DNA of 64,000 nt from JAKALD01 sp963817785 (GCA_963817785.1 CAWFPL010000008.1:682001-746000); one strand, 5' to 3'. Numbered from the stretch's first letter, positions 7,659 through 16,979 are shown. A program made the numbers and translations. Notes: generated by a model not told the origin, from the sequence alone.

Positions 7659-9844
7659 CACGCACCTTCGCGCGAGTAGAGCGAGCGGGCGCGCAGCGAC
7701 GCCGCCTGGCGCGCCTGCATCCAGCCGACCACGCCGCTCCGCACGCGGCCCAGCCAGCGCTCGGCGCGCGTCGGGTTGCGCACCCAGCGCGCCTTGTAGA
7801 ACGAGGGGCACAGCACCGCCGCATCGGCCACCTCGCCGCAGTGGCCGCAGGCCACGCACTGCTCGTCCACGTGCGCCACCGGGTCGGGCTTGAGCGCGTC
7901 GCCGCTGGGCGCGAGAGTCAGGCTCGGGCAGCCCGAGAGCCGCATGCATGCATGGTCGCCGCTGCACACCGCCGCGTCGACGCCGAAGCGCTCCTTCAGC
8001 ACGCGCTCGCCGGCCTGGAGCCTGGCCGCTGTCCGAGGCTTCTCGCGCCGCTGCAGATTGAGCATGCACTCGCTTTGCGCAATGATGACCTTCGGCCCCT
8101 GAAACTCGGTGGTCAGAGCCTCCTCGAGGGTGTCGCGCATGCGCGTGACGTCGTACGTGCGGTCCACCGTGCGCACCCACTCCACGCCGACCCCGCGCAC
8201 GGCGCGCTCGATCGGATGCATGGTGCTGCGGTTGGCGTTGACCGCGCGGGAGGACGGAATGTCCTGCCCGCCGGTGGCGGCGGCGTAGTTGTTGTCGACG
8301 ATCACGATGACGCCGTCGTTCTTGTTGAACACCGCGTTGCCGATGCCGCTGGTCAAGCCGTTGTGCCAGAAGCCGCCGTCGCCCATGAACGCGATCGCGC
8401 GCTTGCCCCCCTTGACGTTGAAGGCGGAGGCGCTGGAGGCGCCTAGGCCGTAGCCCATGGTCGTGGCGCCGATGTTGAACGGCGGCAGGATCGAGAACAG
8501 GTGGCAGCCGATGTCGGACGCGACGTGGTGCGGCCCGAGCTTTTGCTCCACCAGCTTGAGCGACGAAAAGATCGGGCGCTCCGGACAGCCGACGCACAGG
8601 CCCGGCGGGCGCGGCGGCAGCGCGTCGAGCGCCGCGGCATGGCCGGCGCCCGCCGGCTGGGGGGCGGGGATCGCGCGCTTGGGCATGCCCAGCGGCACGG
8701 CCGGCGCCAGCGCCGCCGGGTAGTGCCGCTCGAGGAAACCGCGCAGCCCCTTGCGCAGCACGGCGACGGTGTAGTCGCCGCCCATCGGCAGCAGATCCTT
8801 GCCGTGCAGCACGGCGTCGACGCCGGCGCGGCGCAGGATGGCGTTCAGGTTTTGCTCGTGGGAGTCGGGCTGCCCCTCCTCGACCACCAGCACCGCCTTC
8901 TTGCCGCGGCAGAATCGAATGACCTCCTCGTCGACCAGCGGGTAGGCAACGTTGAGCACGTACAGCGGAATGCGCGATTCGCCGTACAGGCCGGCCATGC
9001 CTTCCAGCATCAGCGCGCGCAACACGTTGTTGTACAGGCCGCCGAGCATCACGATGCCCAGCTCGGCAATGTCGCCGTCGAAGAACTCGTTGAGCTTGCG
9101 TTCCTGGATGAACTTGACCGCCGCCGGCCAGCGTTGCTCGATCTTCTCGCGCTCGTGCAGGAAGGACGCCGGGGGCAGCACGATGCGGTTGACGTCGCGC
9201 CGCGGCGCCTCCAGCGCCTCGCGCAGCGTGAAGGCGGGACGCCGGTTCTCGCGCGTGACGAAGCTGCCGTGCAGGTGGCAGGATCGGATGCGCAGCAGCA
9301 GCATCACCGGGGTGTGGCTGGCCTCGGAAAGCTCGAAGCCGTCGTGCACCGCCTGCACGATCGCGGGCAGGTTGGGCCTCGGGTCGAGCAGCCACATCTG
9401 CGACTTCATGGCGAAGGAATGGGTGCGCTCCTGCATGATGCTGGAGCCCTCGCCGTAGTCCTCGCCGATGACGATGAGCGCGCCGCCGGTCACTCCGCCG
9501 GAGGCGAGGTTGGCCAGCGCGTCGGAGGCGACGTTGGTGCCGACGGTGGACTTCCAGGTCACCGCTCCGCGCACCGGGTACATCACCGAAGCCGACAGCG
9601 TCGCCGCCGCCGCGGCCTCGCTGGCCGCCGGCTGGAAGTACACGCCCAGCTCCTCGAGGATCGGCTGAGCGTCGGCCAGCACGTCCATCAGGTGCGAGAT
9701 CGGCGAGCCCTGGTAGCCGCTCACGTAGGCGACCCCCGCCTCCATCAGCGCCTTGGTCACCGCCAGGATGCCCTCGCCGCGGAACTCGGTTCCCGCCGGC
9801 ACCCGCAGCATCTCGACTTCGCGGGCGAAGGACCGCTCTGCCAT
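7658..9844 (-). CDS. Indolepyruvate ferredoxin oxidoreductase alpha-like subunit
   Basis: A 728-residue thiamine-diphosphate enzyme subunit. The N-terminal pyrimidine-binding domain carries GYQGSPISHLMDVL. The central CVGCPERPIFSSLK and the TPP/magnesium motif GDGGFWHNGLTSGIGNA with VDNNYAAATGGQ follow in the usual order. The C-terminus is cysteine-rich: CSGDHACMRLSGCPS, then CVACGHCGEVADAAVLCPS. It therefore probably holds iron-sulfur clusters, although the spacing is not a textbook 2[4Fe-4S] ferredoxin pattern. It is coupled to the beta-like gene. A cyclase-family hydrolase lies just upstream and HAAT importer 1 downstream, which suggests catabolism of an imported aromatic or branched oxoacid. 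The exact substrate is not shown by the sequence. Confidence 0.87.
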   Translation of the reverse strand: MAERSFAREVEMLRVPAGTEFRGEGILAVTKALMEAGVAYVSGYQGSPISHLMDVLADAQPILEELGVYFQPAASEAAAAATLSASVMYPVRGAVTWKSTVGTNVASDALANLASGGVTGGALIVIGEDYGEGSSIMQERTHSFAMKSQMWLLDPRPNLPAIVQAVHDGFELSEASHTPVMLLLRIRSCHLHGSFVTRENRRPAFTLREALEAPRRDVNRIVLPPASFLHEREKIEQRWPAAVKFIQERKLNEFFDGDIAELGIVMLGGLYNNVLRALMLEGMAGLYGESRIPLYVLNVAYPLVDEEVIRFCRGKKAVLVVEEGQPDSHEQNLNAILRRAGVDAVLHGKDLLPMGGDYTVAVLRKGLRGFLERHYPAALAPAVPLGMPKRAIPAPQPAGAGHAAALDALPPRPPGLCVGCPERPIFSSLKLVEQKLGPHHVASDIGCHLFSILPPFNIGATTMGYGLGASSASAFNVKGGKRAIAFMGDGGFWHNGLTSGIGNAVFNKNDGVIVIVDNNYAAATGGQDIPSSRAVNANRSTMHPIERAVRGVGVEWVRTVDRTYDVTRMRDTLEEALTTEFQGPKVIIAQSECMLNLQRREKPRTAARLQAGERVLKERFGVDAAVCSGDHACMRLSGCPSLTLAPSGDALKPDPVAHVDEQCVACGHCGEVADAAVLCPSFYKARWVRNPTRAERWLGRVRSGVVGWMQARQAASLRARSLYSREGA

Positions 9845-9853
9845 GGCCGGCTC

Positions 9854-10636
9854 TCAGGCCTCGACCAGCGCGAACACGCGCAACGGGCTGCCGGACCCGC
9901 CCTGGATCTTGAGCGGCGCGGCCACGATCAGCGCCCCATGCGGCGGGAGCTGGTCGAGGTTCTTCAGGCACTGCAGGCCGTACCGGTTGGCGCCGTGCAT
10001 CAGCGTATGGCAGGGATACGGCGTCGGCCACCCGTACGCCTGGCCGGCGTCGGTGTTGATCGTCTCCACGCCGAAGCCGCGCACGTTGCGCTCCTTGATC
10101 AGCCACTCCACGGTCTCCTGCGTCGGGCCGGGCGTGTGCGCACCGTCCTCGCGCATGTTGACGAAGGACGCCGGGTCGGCCAGGCGCTTGGACCAGTCGG
10201 TGCGGAACAGTAGCCAGGCGCCGTTCGGGATGCGGCCATGCTTCGCTTCCCAGGCGGCGAGGAAGCTCACCGTGAGCAGCCAGTCCGGGTTGGCCGCCAC
10301 TTCGGCGCTGGCGTCCACCACCGCGGCCGGGCCGATGAATAGCGCCGGGTCGATCGTGTCCACCGTGTTGCGCGGGTGGTCCTTGCCGGTGACCCAGTGC
10401 ACCGGCGCGTCGAAATGCGTGCCGGTGTGCTCGCCGCAGGAGAAGTTGTTCCAGTACCAGGCCGGGCCGGCCTCGTCGTAGTGCGAGATGCGCTCCATCT
10501 TGAACGCCCAGACCTGGCCGAACTGCGGCGGCAGCTGCAGCGCCGGAAACTCCGCCGACAGGGTCTGCGTCAAATCGACGGCGCGCACCTTGCTGGAGGC
10601 GAAGGCCTGTGCGAACTGCGAAAGTGCGGCACCCAT
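9854..10636 (-). CDS. Cyclase-family metal-dependent hydrolase (kynurenine formamidase-like)
   Basis: A 260-residue member of the cyclase/KynB family. The metal-binding signature HTGTHFDAPVHW (HxGTHxDxPxH) is intact. A second conserved patch, RGFGVETINTDAGQAYGWP, lies in the C-terminal half. A strong ribosome site (AAGGAG, eight bases before ATG) sets the start. It is the first gene of a run with the IorA/IorB-like pair, nine bases apart. Relatives hydrolyse N-formylkynurenine, isatin or cyclic amides. Beside an indolepyruvate-type oxidoreductase, an indole or tryptophan-derived substrate is a reasonable guess but not proven. Confidence 0.85.
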   Translation of the reverse strand: MGAALSQFAQAFASSKVRAVDLTQTLSAEFPALQLPPQFGQVWAFKMERISHYDEAGPAWYWNNFSCGEHTGTHFDAPVHWVTGKDHPRNTVDTIDPALFIGPAAVVDASAEVAANPDWLLTVSFLAAWEAKHGRIPNGAWLLFRTDWSKRLADPASFVNMREDGAHTPGPTQETVEWLIKERNVRGFGVETINTDAGQAYGWPTPYPCHTLMHGANRYGLQCLKNLDQLPPHGALIVAAPLKIQGGSGSPLRVFALVEA

Positions 10637-11133
10637 GATTTTCTCCTTGATGTGTGTGGAACCTGTCTCAAAGTCGCATTGGCGGCAGGGTGATCGACGC
10701 GCGTGGCACCAAGGCCAGGAAGTCTGAAGCGCAATATTCCCACCGAATCAGCAAGCTCACAATGCGCCAGGGATTCGAGGGCATGGTGCATTCGCGCCGC
10801 CAGGAGATTTCCTCGCCAAGCCCTGCACCGTCCGCCCGTAGCGCTGAAAGCCCCTCGCAATGGCCGCGCGGGCAGCAGCTGACCCGGCTTGCCCGGCTAC
10901 CGGTCGGTGGATTATCTCGCCTTTCCGGGCCTCGCTTCGCGAGTCGTTCAAGCGGCGATCGTTTGGGTGCGGGTATATTGCCGGTGCAGAGCATTTCCGC
11001 GGGACCCTGGGGCGTGAAGAATCCATGGCGGGATCCCCGGCGTTGATCCGCCCCGTGACGTGCATTCGATTGGCGAGCACTTTCTCTTCGATTGCGGGTC
11101 CAACACGGGCCCACTCAAATTCCCGGAGCCGGC
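10637..11133. other. Non-coding gap between divergent genes
   Basis: About 500 bases between the cyclase-family gene on the minus strand and the methyltransferase on the plus strand. It should hold both promoters. I see only the ribosome site of the cyclase gene near 10640-10650 and a TATATT at 10974-10979 without a matching -35. Short open frames here have no ribosome site and no recognisable sequence, so I do not call genes. Confidence 0.5.
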
Positions 11134-11805
11134 ATGACGAGCGTGCACACCCCAAGCCGCGCCAGCGTAGAGCGCTTTGATTCCATTGCAAACGCATGGG
11201 ACGACAATCCCACCCGAGCCGCGATCGCGCGCGGTGTCGCAAACGCCATCATCGAGGCGGTGCCCCTCACCGGCACTGAACGTGCGATGGAGCTCGGCTG
11301 CGGGACCGGAATGGTGACTGCACTGCTCGCAGCCAACCTGGGGCACGTGCTCGCCGTGGACAGTTCCGGGGGGATGCTGGACGTTCTGCGGCGCAAGCTG
11401 CGCGAGCTCGGCATTCCCAACGTGGAGGCGCTGGAGGCGGACCTCGCCCTGCGGATGCCGGCAGGGCCGTTCGATCTCGTCTTCAGCAGCATGACCCTGC
11501 ATCACATCGAGGACGTCGCAGGGCTGTTCGTGCGCGTGCACGACAGGCTCGCGCCCGGCGGCCGTGTCGCTTTTGCGGATCTCGCGCGCGAGGACGGCAC
11601 CTTCCACGCAGACGACGTACCCGGTGTGATGCATCACGGGTTCGATCCTGCGGAGCTGCTGCGCTGGCTCCGGGCCGCTCGATTCGTGGGCGCGCAAGTA
11701 CGCATCGCGCACGTCGTGCGCAAGTCCCGAGCCGACGGATCGGCGCGCGACTACCCGGTGCTTCTCGTGACAGCCCGTCGAGACGGCGATCCGGGGGCGC
11801 AGTAA
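11134..11805 (+). CDS. Class I SAM-dependent methyltransferase
   Basis: About 223 residues from the ATG at 11134, preceded by a short GGAG five bases upstream. An earlier ATG at 11092 would add 14 residues without a better ribosome site. SAM-binding motif I is AMELGCGTGMVTALLA, motif II region EALEADLALRMPAGPFDLVF, and motif III LAPGGRVAFADLARED. The SSMTLHHIED segment is typical of Methyltransf_11/25 proteins that act on small molecules. The N-terminal FDSIANAWDDNP resembles bacterial tellurite/ubiquinone-type methyltransferases. It stands alone between two minus-strand operons, so the substrate cannot be guessed. Confidence 0.85.
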   Translation: MTSVHTPSRASVERFDSIANAWDDNPTRAAIARGVANAIIEAVPLTGTERAMELGCGTGMVTALLAANLGHVLAVDSSGGMLDVLRRKLRELGIPNVEALEADLALRMPAGPFDLVFSSMTLHHIEDVAGLFVRVHDRLAPGGRVAFADLAREDGTFHADDVPGVMHHGFDPAELLRWLRAARFVGAQVRIAHVVRKSRADGSARDYPVLLVTARRDGDPGAQ

Positions 11806-11843
11806 CGGGGCTCCTACCAGGATTAGGCGCACAACAAGTACAC

Positions 11844-13310
11844 CTACAGGTAGCGCTCCCCCACCTCGTCGATGAACGCGGCCGCGCCGCCGCTCCAGGT
11901 CGTCTCGCCGTTCTCCAGCAGGTAGATGCGCTCGGCGTGGCGCACGGCGAAGGTGACGTTCTGCTCGCCGAGCAGCACCGTGAGCCCGGCGTCCTTGCGC
12001 AGAGTCTCCATGGCGGCCGAGATGTGGTCGATGATCAACGGAGCGAGGCCAAGCGTCGGCTCGTCGAGGATCAGCAGGCTCGGGCGCATCATCAGCGCGC
12101 GCGCGATGGCGAGCATCTGCTGCTCGCCCCCGCTGAGGGTGCGGGCGGTCTGCCGGCGCCGCTCCTTCAGGATGGGAAACAGGTCGAACAGCCAGGCGAG
12201 CTGAGCGTCGAACTCGGGCGGCGCAAGCCGATGCCCGCCGAGCTGCAGGTTCTCGGCGACCGTCATGTCGCCGAACAGCTCGCGCGACTCCGGGCAGTGC
12301 ACCAAGCCCTCGCGCGCCGGCGCGCCCTCGCCCCCGGGCTGCCGGGGCTTGCCGCGCCAGCGCACCTCGCCCGCGTAGGGCACGAAGCCGGACAGGGCAT
12401 TGAACAGCGTGGTCTTGCCGGCGCCGTTCAAGCCGACCACGGCGACGAACTCCCCCGGCTGCACCTTGAGGCTCACCTCGTGCAGCGCGCGCGCCTTGCC
12501 GTAATGCACGGTCATGCCGCGCACTTCCAGCAGCGCCTCGGCCTCGTGCTGCGCGGGCCGCGCCGTCGGCACGTGATGCACGTCGAGCGCGCCGCCCAGA
12601 TAGACCGCGCGCACCTGCGGGTCGGCGATGACGGCGTCCGGCTCGCCTTCGGCGATCTTCTGACCGGCGTGCATCACCAGCATGCGGTCCACCAGGGCGC
12701 GTACGCCCTTTACGTTGTGGTCCACCAGCACGATCGCACGTCCTTCGTCGCGCAGCGAGGCGATCACGCGCGAGAACTCGCGCAGCTCCGGCGCCGTGAG
12801 TCCGGCGAAGGGCTCGTCGAGCAGCAAGGCGTGCGTGCCCAGCGCGATCGCCTTGGCGAGCTCCAGGCGGCGCAGGTCGGCGTAGGTCAGGGCGTCCGGG
12901 GTGCGCTCCAGCACGCTGCCGAGCCCGACGCGCTCGGCGATCGCCCGCGCCCGGTCGGCCAGGCTGCGGCGCAGCAGCAGGCTGGAGATCCGATCGGGCA
13001 TCAGCGCGAGCTCGATGTTCTCCAGCACCGTCTGCCGCCTGAGCGGCCGCGAGTGCTGGAACACGATGCCCACGCCGCGGCGCGCGACGCGGTGCGTCGA
13101 CAGCCCCGCGATCTCCGCCCCGTCGAGGCGGATCGAGCCCTGGTCCGGGCGGTGCACGCCCATCACCAGCGCCATGGTGGTCGACTTGCCCGAGCCGTTC
13201 GGCCCGATCAGGCCGAGGATCTCGCCGCGCCCGACTTCGAAGCCGAGCGAGTCCACGGCGCGCAGGCCGCCGAAGCTCTTGCCGAGCCCTTCGACCTGCA
13301 GGACGCTCAC
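11844..13310 (-). CDS. Fused HAAT importer ATPases, LivG-LivF (system 2)
   Basis: One continuous frame of 488 residues encoding both ATPases. Residues 1-240 are LivG-like: Walker A GPNGSGKST, Q-loop FQHSRPLRRQTVLEN, Walker B LLLDEPFAGLTAPE, H-loop VDHNVKGV. After a linker near DVHHVPTARPAQHEAEALLE, residues 255-488 are LivF-like: Walker A GLNGAGKTT, signature LSGGEQQMLAIARAL, Walker B LLILDEPTLGLAP. The N-terminal half lacks a clear LSGGQ (it reads LTYADLRRLELAKAI). The start is a GTG at 13310 that overlaps the livM stop (GTGA). Systems 1 and 3 in this window keep the two ATPases as separate genes. Confidence 0.92.
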   Translation of the reverse strand: MSVLQVEGLGKSFGGLRAVDSLGFEVGRGEILGLIGPNGSGKSTTMALVMGVHRPDQGSIRLDGAEIAGLSTHRVARRGVGIVFQHSRPLRRQTVLENIELALMPDRISSLLLRRSLADRARAIAERVGLGSVLERTPDALTYADLRRLELAKAIALGTHALLLDEPFAGLTAPELREFSRVIASLRDEGRAIVLVDHNVKGVRALVDRMLVMHAGQKIAEGEPDAVIADPQVRAVYLGGALDVHHVPTARPAQHEAEALLEVRGMTVHYGKARALHEVSLKVQPGEFVAVVGLNGAGKTTLFNALSGFVPYAGEVRWRGKPRQPGGEGAPAREGLVHCPESRELFGDMTVAENLQLGGHRLAPPEFDAQLAWLFDLFPILKERRRQTARTLSGGEQQMLAIARALMMRPSLLILDEPTLGLAPLIIDHISAAMETLRKDAGLTVLLGEQNVTFAVRHAERIYLLENGETTWSGGAAAFIDEVGERYL

Positions 13311-14230
13311 CGCGCCCTCCGCCGCATGAGGTAGCCGAGGAACCCGTCGGGCACGAACATCAGCACGATCAGGGCGAGCGCGGCGACCACGAAGTTGCTT
13401 AGCTCGCCGATCGGGCGCAGGTACTCGCCCGCCACGATCAGGAAAATCGCGCCGAGCGCCGCGCCGAGGATCGTGCGCCGCCCGCCGAGCACCGCGGCGA
13501 TGATGATCTGCACCGCCACCGCGATGTCGAGCACCGTGCCGACCGAAGCGGTTCCGAGGTAGAAGATCATGAGCGCCCCGGCCAGGCCGGAGAAAAACGC
13601 GCTCAGGCAGAAGGCGAGCAGCTTGTGCTTGGTGACGTTGAAGCCGAGCGCCTCGGCGGCGATGCGATCCTGCCCGGTCGCCTCCAGGATCAGGCCGATC
13701 GGCGAGCGCGCGAACCCGAGCAGCACGGCGGCGCTGATCAGCATGAAGCCGAGGGCGTAGTAGTAATTCGGGTCGGTGTGCACCGAGAGCACGTCGGGGA
13801 CCGCGAGCCCGATTTCGCCGCCCGTGACGCCGGCGAAGATGACGATCACCTGCTGCAGGATCAGCACCGCGACCAGCGTCACCAGGCCGAAGTACGGCCC
13901 GCGCAGGCGCAGCGCCGGCAGCGCGAGCAGCGCGCCGCCGATCACCGCGGCGAAGGCCCCGATGAAGATGCAGAACCACATCGGCACCGGGGTGTAGGCG
14001 TTCAGCATTCCGCTCACGTAGGCGCCGAGCCCGATCAGGAATGTCGGGCCGAAGTTCACCTCCCCCGCGTAGCCGAACAGCAGGTCCCACGACATGGCGA
14101 AAACGCCGAAGTAGTAGGCGATGGTCAGCACGCCGAGCACGTAGCCCGACATCCACAGCGGCAGCAGCGCGAGCGCGAGCGCCGCGCCCGCGGCGAGCCA
14201 GAAGCCGCGCGATCTCGGCAGCCCTGTCAC
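13307..14230 (-). CDS. livM: HAAT-family ABC importer permease LivM (system 2)
   Basis: A 307-residue inner-membrane permease. The N-terminal part has ISxxYYFGVFAMSWDLLFGY-type hydrophobic segments followed by GEVNFGPTFLIGLGAYVSG, where most LivM proteins read LSLGH. The ATPase-contact loop region is ATGQDRIAAEALGFNVTKHK, then GGRRTILGAALGAIFL near the end. It lies about 30 bases after livH and overlaps the fused ATPase gene. The operon is read J-H-M-GF. Confidence 0.9.
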   Translation of the reverse strand: MTGLPRSRGFWLAAGAALALALLPLWMSGYVLGVLTIAYYFGVFAMSWDLLFGYAGEVNFGPTFLIGLGAYVSGMLNAYTPVPMWFCIFIGAFAAVIGGALLALPALRLRGPYFGLVTLVAVLILQQVIVIFAGVTGGEIGLAVPDVLSVHTDPNYYYALGFMLISAAVLLGFARSPIGLILEATGQDRIAAEALGFNVTKHKLLAFCLSAFFSGLAGALMIFYLGTASVGTVLDIAVAVQIIIAAVLGGRRTILGAALGAIFLIVAGEYLRPIGELSNFVVAALALIVLMFVPDGFLGYLMRRRAR

Positions 14231-14260
14231 GGCTCCTCCCGGTCGAAGGCGGGCGCCGGT

Positions 14261-15139
14261 TCAGCGCCGGCCGAACAGTCCTTGCGGTCGCACATAGAGG
14301 ACCAGGATCAGGATGATGAGCGCCGGCAGGTTGCGCAGTGACGGCGACACGAGATAGGCCGTGATCGTCTCGACGAACCCGATGATGTAGGCCGCGACCA
14401 GCGAGCCCGGGACGCTGCCCAGCCCGCCGAAGACCACGATCGAGAACGCGCTCGCGGTCAGCCCGCTGACCTCGTTCGAGCTCGCCCCGAGGAAGGTGCC
14501 CACCAGCACGCCGGCGATGCCCGCGAGCAGCCCGTACAGGCCCCAGACGAACCACTGGATACGCTCCAGGTCGAACCCGAGCAGCGCCAGCCCGCGCGGA
14601 TTGATCGACGCCGCCAGCACCGCCTTGCCCAGCCGCGTGCGCGTCACGAACAGCCACAGCAGGCCGATCACCAGCCAGGCGACGCCGCCGATCACCAGCT
14701 CGTTGGTCGGGGTGTTGACACCGAACACGCTGGTGATGCCGTCCACCAAGCGCGGCACCGCCACCGGGTTCGAGGTGAACAGGTAGGCGAGGCCCTCCTG
14801 GATCATGATCCCCCACAGCAGAGTCGCGGTGAGGACGAAGATCTCCTTCTCGACGCCCGGGATGCGGCGCGAGCGCCCGATCGGCCGCACGACCGCGAAG
14901 TAGGTCGCATAGGCCGCGACCAGCGCGGCGCCGACGCCGCCCAGCGCGCCCCAGTACGGGCCGAGGCCGAGGCGGCCCGCGATCAGCCACGCCACCATCG
15001 CGGCGATCACCATCACGCCGCCGTGCGCGAGGTTGAGCACGCCCGAGACGCCGAAAATGATCGTGAACCCGGCGGCTCCGAGGCTGTAGAGCGCGCTGAT
15101 GACGAAGCCGTCGACCAGGATCTCGAGCAGCACCCTCAT
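14261..15139 (-). CDS. livH: HAAT-family ABC importer permease LivH (system 2)
   Basis: A 292-residue permease beginning MRVLLEILVDGFVISALYSL with the LivH signature GFTIIFGVSGVLNLAHGG. The C-terminal GGLGSVPGSLVAAYIIGFVE and the terminal YVRPQGLFGRR motif are also typical of the family. It follows the binding-protein gene after about 170 bases. That gap holds an 8-bp GC-rich hairpin (15272-15279 with 15288-15295), which may lower readthrough into the permeases; no T-tract is visible. It pairs with LivM and the fused ATPase. Confidence 0.91.
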   Translation of the reverse strand: MRVLLEILVDGFVISALYSLGAAGFTIIFGVSGVLNLAHGGVMVIAAMVAWLIAGRLGLGPYWGALGGVGAALVAAYATYFAVVRPIGRSRRIPGVEKEIFVLTATLLWGIMIQEGLAYLFTSNPVAVPRLVDGITSVFGVNTPTNELVIGGVAWLVIGLLWLFVTRTRLGKAVLAASINPRGLALLGFDLERIQWFVWGLYGLLAGIAGVLVGTFLGASSNEVSGLTASAFSIVVFGGLGSVPGSLVAAYIIGFVETITAYLVSPSLRNLPALIILILVLYVRPQGLFGRR

Positions 15140-15306
15140 GATCGGCCCGCGCGCGAGCCCGCACGCCCGTCGATCGATCCGCTCACCGTCCCCCCTTCTT
15201 CAACTGTCGACATGCAAACGCCCCCGCGGCGGCGCCGAACGGTCGCCTGCGGAAGCGGCTGCAATTTTCCTGCGGCGCGAGCGCTGCCGCGCCGCCGGCG
15301 CGAACC

Positions 15307-16566
15307 CTAGCCGTGGCCTCCCGCCTTGACGAAGTCCGGCAGGATGGGCGTGCCGTTGGCGGCCTGCGGCGGCCAGATCGCCACCTGCTTGCCGTCTTGC
15401 CACTGGATGCCGACGCCGCTCACCAGCTTCGCCCCATATTTCACGTCGTGCGTGAAGCGCGCCTTGCGGCCGTAGAACTCCATGCGGCCCATGGTACCCA
15501 CGAGATCGGTCTTCTCGAGCGCCGCCACCAGCGCGTCGGGCTTGGTCGAGTGCGCACGCTCGATCGCCTGCTTGAGCGCGTACATCGAGTCGTAGGTCAT
15601 GTAGGCCTCGAGCGTCGGGGCGGTGCCGAAGCGCTTCGTGTACGCCTTCGCGAACGGAACACTGCGCGGCGTCACGGCGGCGCCGGGCGTGCCGGTGTTC
15701 CAGGTGATCACGCCCTGGGCGGCGCCGTTCGTCTTCGCCCAGAAGTCGCTCGCCCCCGCCTGCACGTTGATGCCCGCCAGAAGGGCCGGAACGTGCTGGT
15801 CGTGCCACTGTATGGTGGGCTTCAGGCCGGTGTGCGCCAGCCCGCCGATGATGACGTCGGGATGCAGCGCCTCGATCTTGCTGAAGATCGGGCTGAAGTC
15901 GGTGGTGTCGGGCGCGAAGCGGATGTGGCCGACGACCTTGAGCCCGACCTTGGGAAGGCACTCCTCGTAGCCCTTGTCGAGCGACTTGGTCCAGGCCGCG
16001 TCCTCGCTCATGATGACCGCCGTCTTGAAGTGGAAGCGCTTGACCAGCGCATAGCTCGAGATGTCGCAGGCCGTGCGCGCGAGATAGTACGAGTTGTTGC
16101 TCTGCTCGAAGACGTACTTGTAGCGCGGGTAGTCCTTGTGCACCATCTCCGAGATCCGGTTGGCCGCGCCGCCCCCGATGTACGGCATGTGCAGGCGCGC
16201 CGCCCAGGGCATCAGGGCGAGGTCGACCTCGCTGAGGAAGCTGCCGACCACGGCGACGACGTGGTCCTCCTTGGCCGCGCGCTGAAAGGCGCGCACCCCG
16301 TCGCTGGCCGAGGCGTGGTCGTCGTACTTGAACAGTTCGATCTTGCGCCCCGCGATGCCGCCCGCGGCGTTGATCTCGTCCGCGGCGAGCTCGGCGGCCT
16401 GCGTGATGCCCAGGCCAATGGGGATCTCCTGCTCCGCGATGACGCCGATGCGCACCGGTGCCGCGGCCTGCGCGCCGCCCGCGCCGAATGTCATTCCCGC
16501 AGCGAGCGCCGCCGCGCACATCGCGCGGCCGGACAGTCGCCGAAATACCGTTCGTTGCGTTGTCAT
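15307..16566 (-). CDS. HAAT-family periplasmic substrate-binding protein (system 2)
   Basis: A 419-residue binding protein. The signal peptide runs through MCAAALAAGMTFGAGGAQAA, with AQA cleavage near residue 34. The mature domain starts VRIGVIAEQEIPIGLGITQA and has the usual LivJ-type fold segments (ADEINAAGGIAGRKIELFKY, VVAVVGSFLSEVDLALMPWA). The ribosome site AAGGAG lies seven bases before ATG at 16566. It is the first gene of the system 2 operon. It differs clearly from the system 1 and system 3 binding proteins, so the three importers probably take up different substrates. Confidence 0.9.
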   Translation of the reverse strand: MTTQRTVFRRLSGRAMCAAALAAGMTFGAGGAQAAAPVRIGVIAEQEIPIGLGITQAAELAADEINAAGGIAGRKIELFKYDDHASASDGVRAFQRAAKEDHVVAVVGSFLSEVDLALMPWAARLHMPYIGGGAANRISEMVHKDYPRYKYVFEQSNNSYYLARTACDISSYALVKRFHFKTAVIMSEDAAWTKSLDKGYEECLPKVGLKVVGHIRFAPDTTDFSPIFSKIEALHPDVIIGGLAHTGLKPTIQWHDQHVPALLAGINVQAGASDFWAKTNGAAQGVITWNTGTPGAAVTPRSVPFAKAYTKRFGTAPTLEAYMTYDSMYALKQAIERAHSTKPDALVAALEKTDLVGTMGRMEFYGRKARFTHDVKYGAKLVSGVGIQWQDGKQVAIWPPQAANGTPILPDFVKAGGHG

Positions 16567-16960
16567 GATCGTCTCCTTCGCTGGTAGGTGACTTGCGCTC
16601 GTTGTGCCTGTGTGCCTTCGTCTCCGCGCCGTTTCACGCCTCGACCCTCCAGACGAAGGCCCCGCCCGCGACGCTCCAACCTGCGACCCCGCCGAGGCCG
16701 CGAGCACCGCGAGAAGATTCCGTGAAAGGCTACAAGAAAGCGCGCCTCGGCGCCTGTCCGCAGCGTCAGCTGCGAGCTCGACCGGGAGCCCGCGCGGCGG
16801 CTCGTGCCTAGCTTCGGCGGGCCGTGGCCGTTCACCAAGCCACGGCTCGGGTTGATCGCGCCCCCGCAGGGCTGCCGCGCGACGACCGTTCGCTGAAGCA
16901 CCGTCCTGCCCGTTGCCCCACCGACGGCCAGGCGCCGTGCGGCCGCGCGCAGCCGGAGCG
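16567..16960. other. Intergenic stretch between divergent operons
   Basis: About 400 bases upstream of the system 2 binding protein and of the drug exporter. I see no convincing gene or structured element here apart from the ribosome site of the binding-protein gene. The regulatory elements of the exporter lie in the following 50 bases and are listed separately. Confidence 0.45.
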
Positions 16961-16962
16961 GC

Positions 16963-16968
16963 TATAAT
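16963..16968 (+). promoter_or_regulatory. Putative -10 box of the emrB-like gene
   Basis: A perfect TATAAT in a very GC-rich context, 115 bases before the exporter start. No good -35 lies 17 bases upstream, so it may need an activator or an extended element. Its last base is the first base of the adjacent palindrome. Confidence 0.5.
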
Positions 16969-16979
16969 TAGCATGCTAA
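16968..16979. promoter_or_regulatory. SlyA/MarR-like operator palindrome
   Basis: TTAGCATGCTAA is a perfect 12-bp palindrome. It differs by one base from the SlyA consensus TTAGCAAGCTAA as I recall it. It abuts the TATAAT box, an ideal position for repression of the downstream exporter. No MarR-family gene is adjacent; the nearest in the window is at 29928-30410. Confidence 0.55.
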
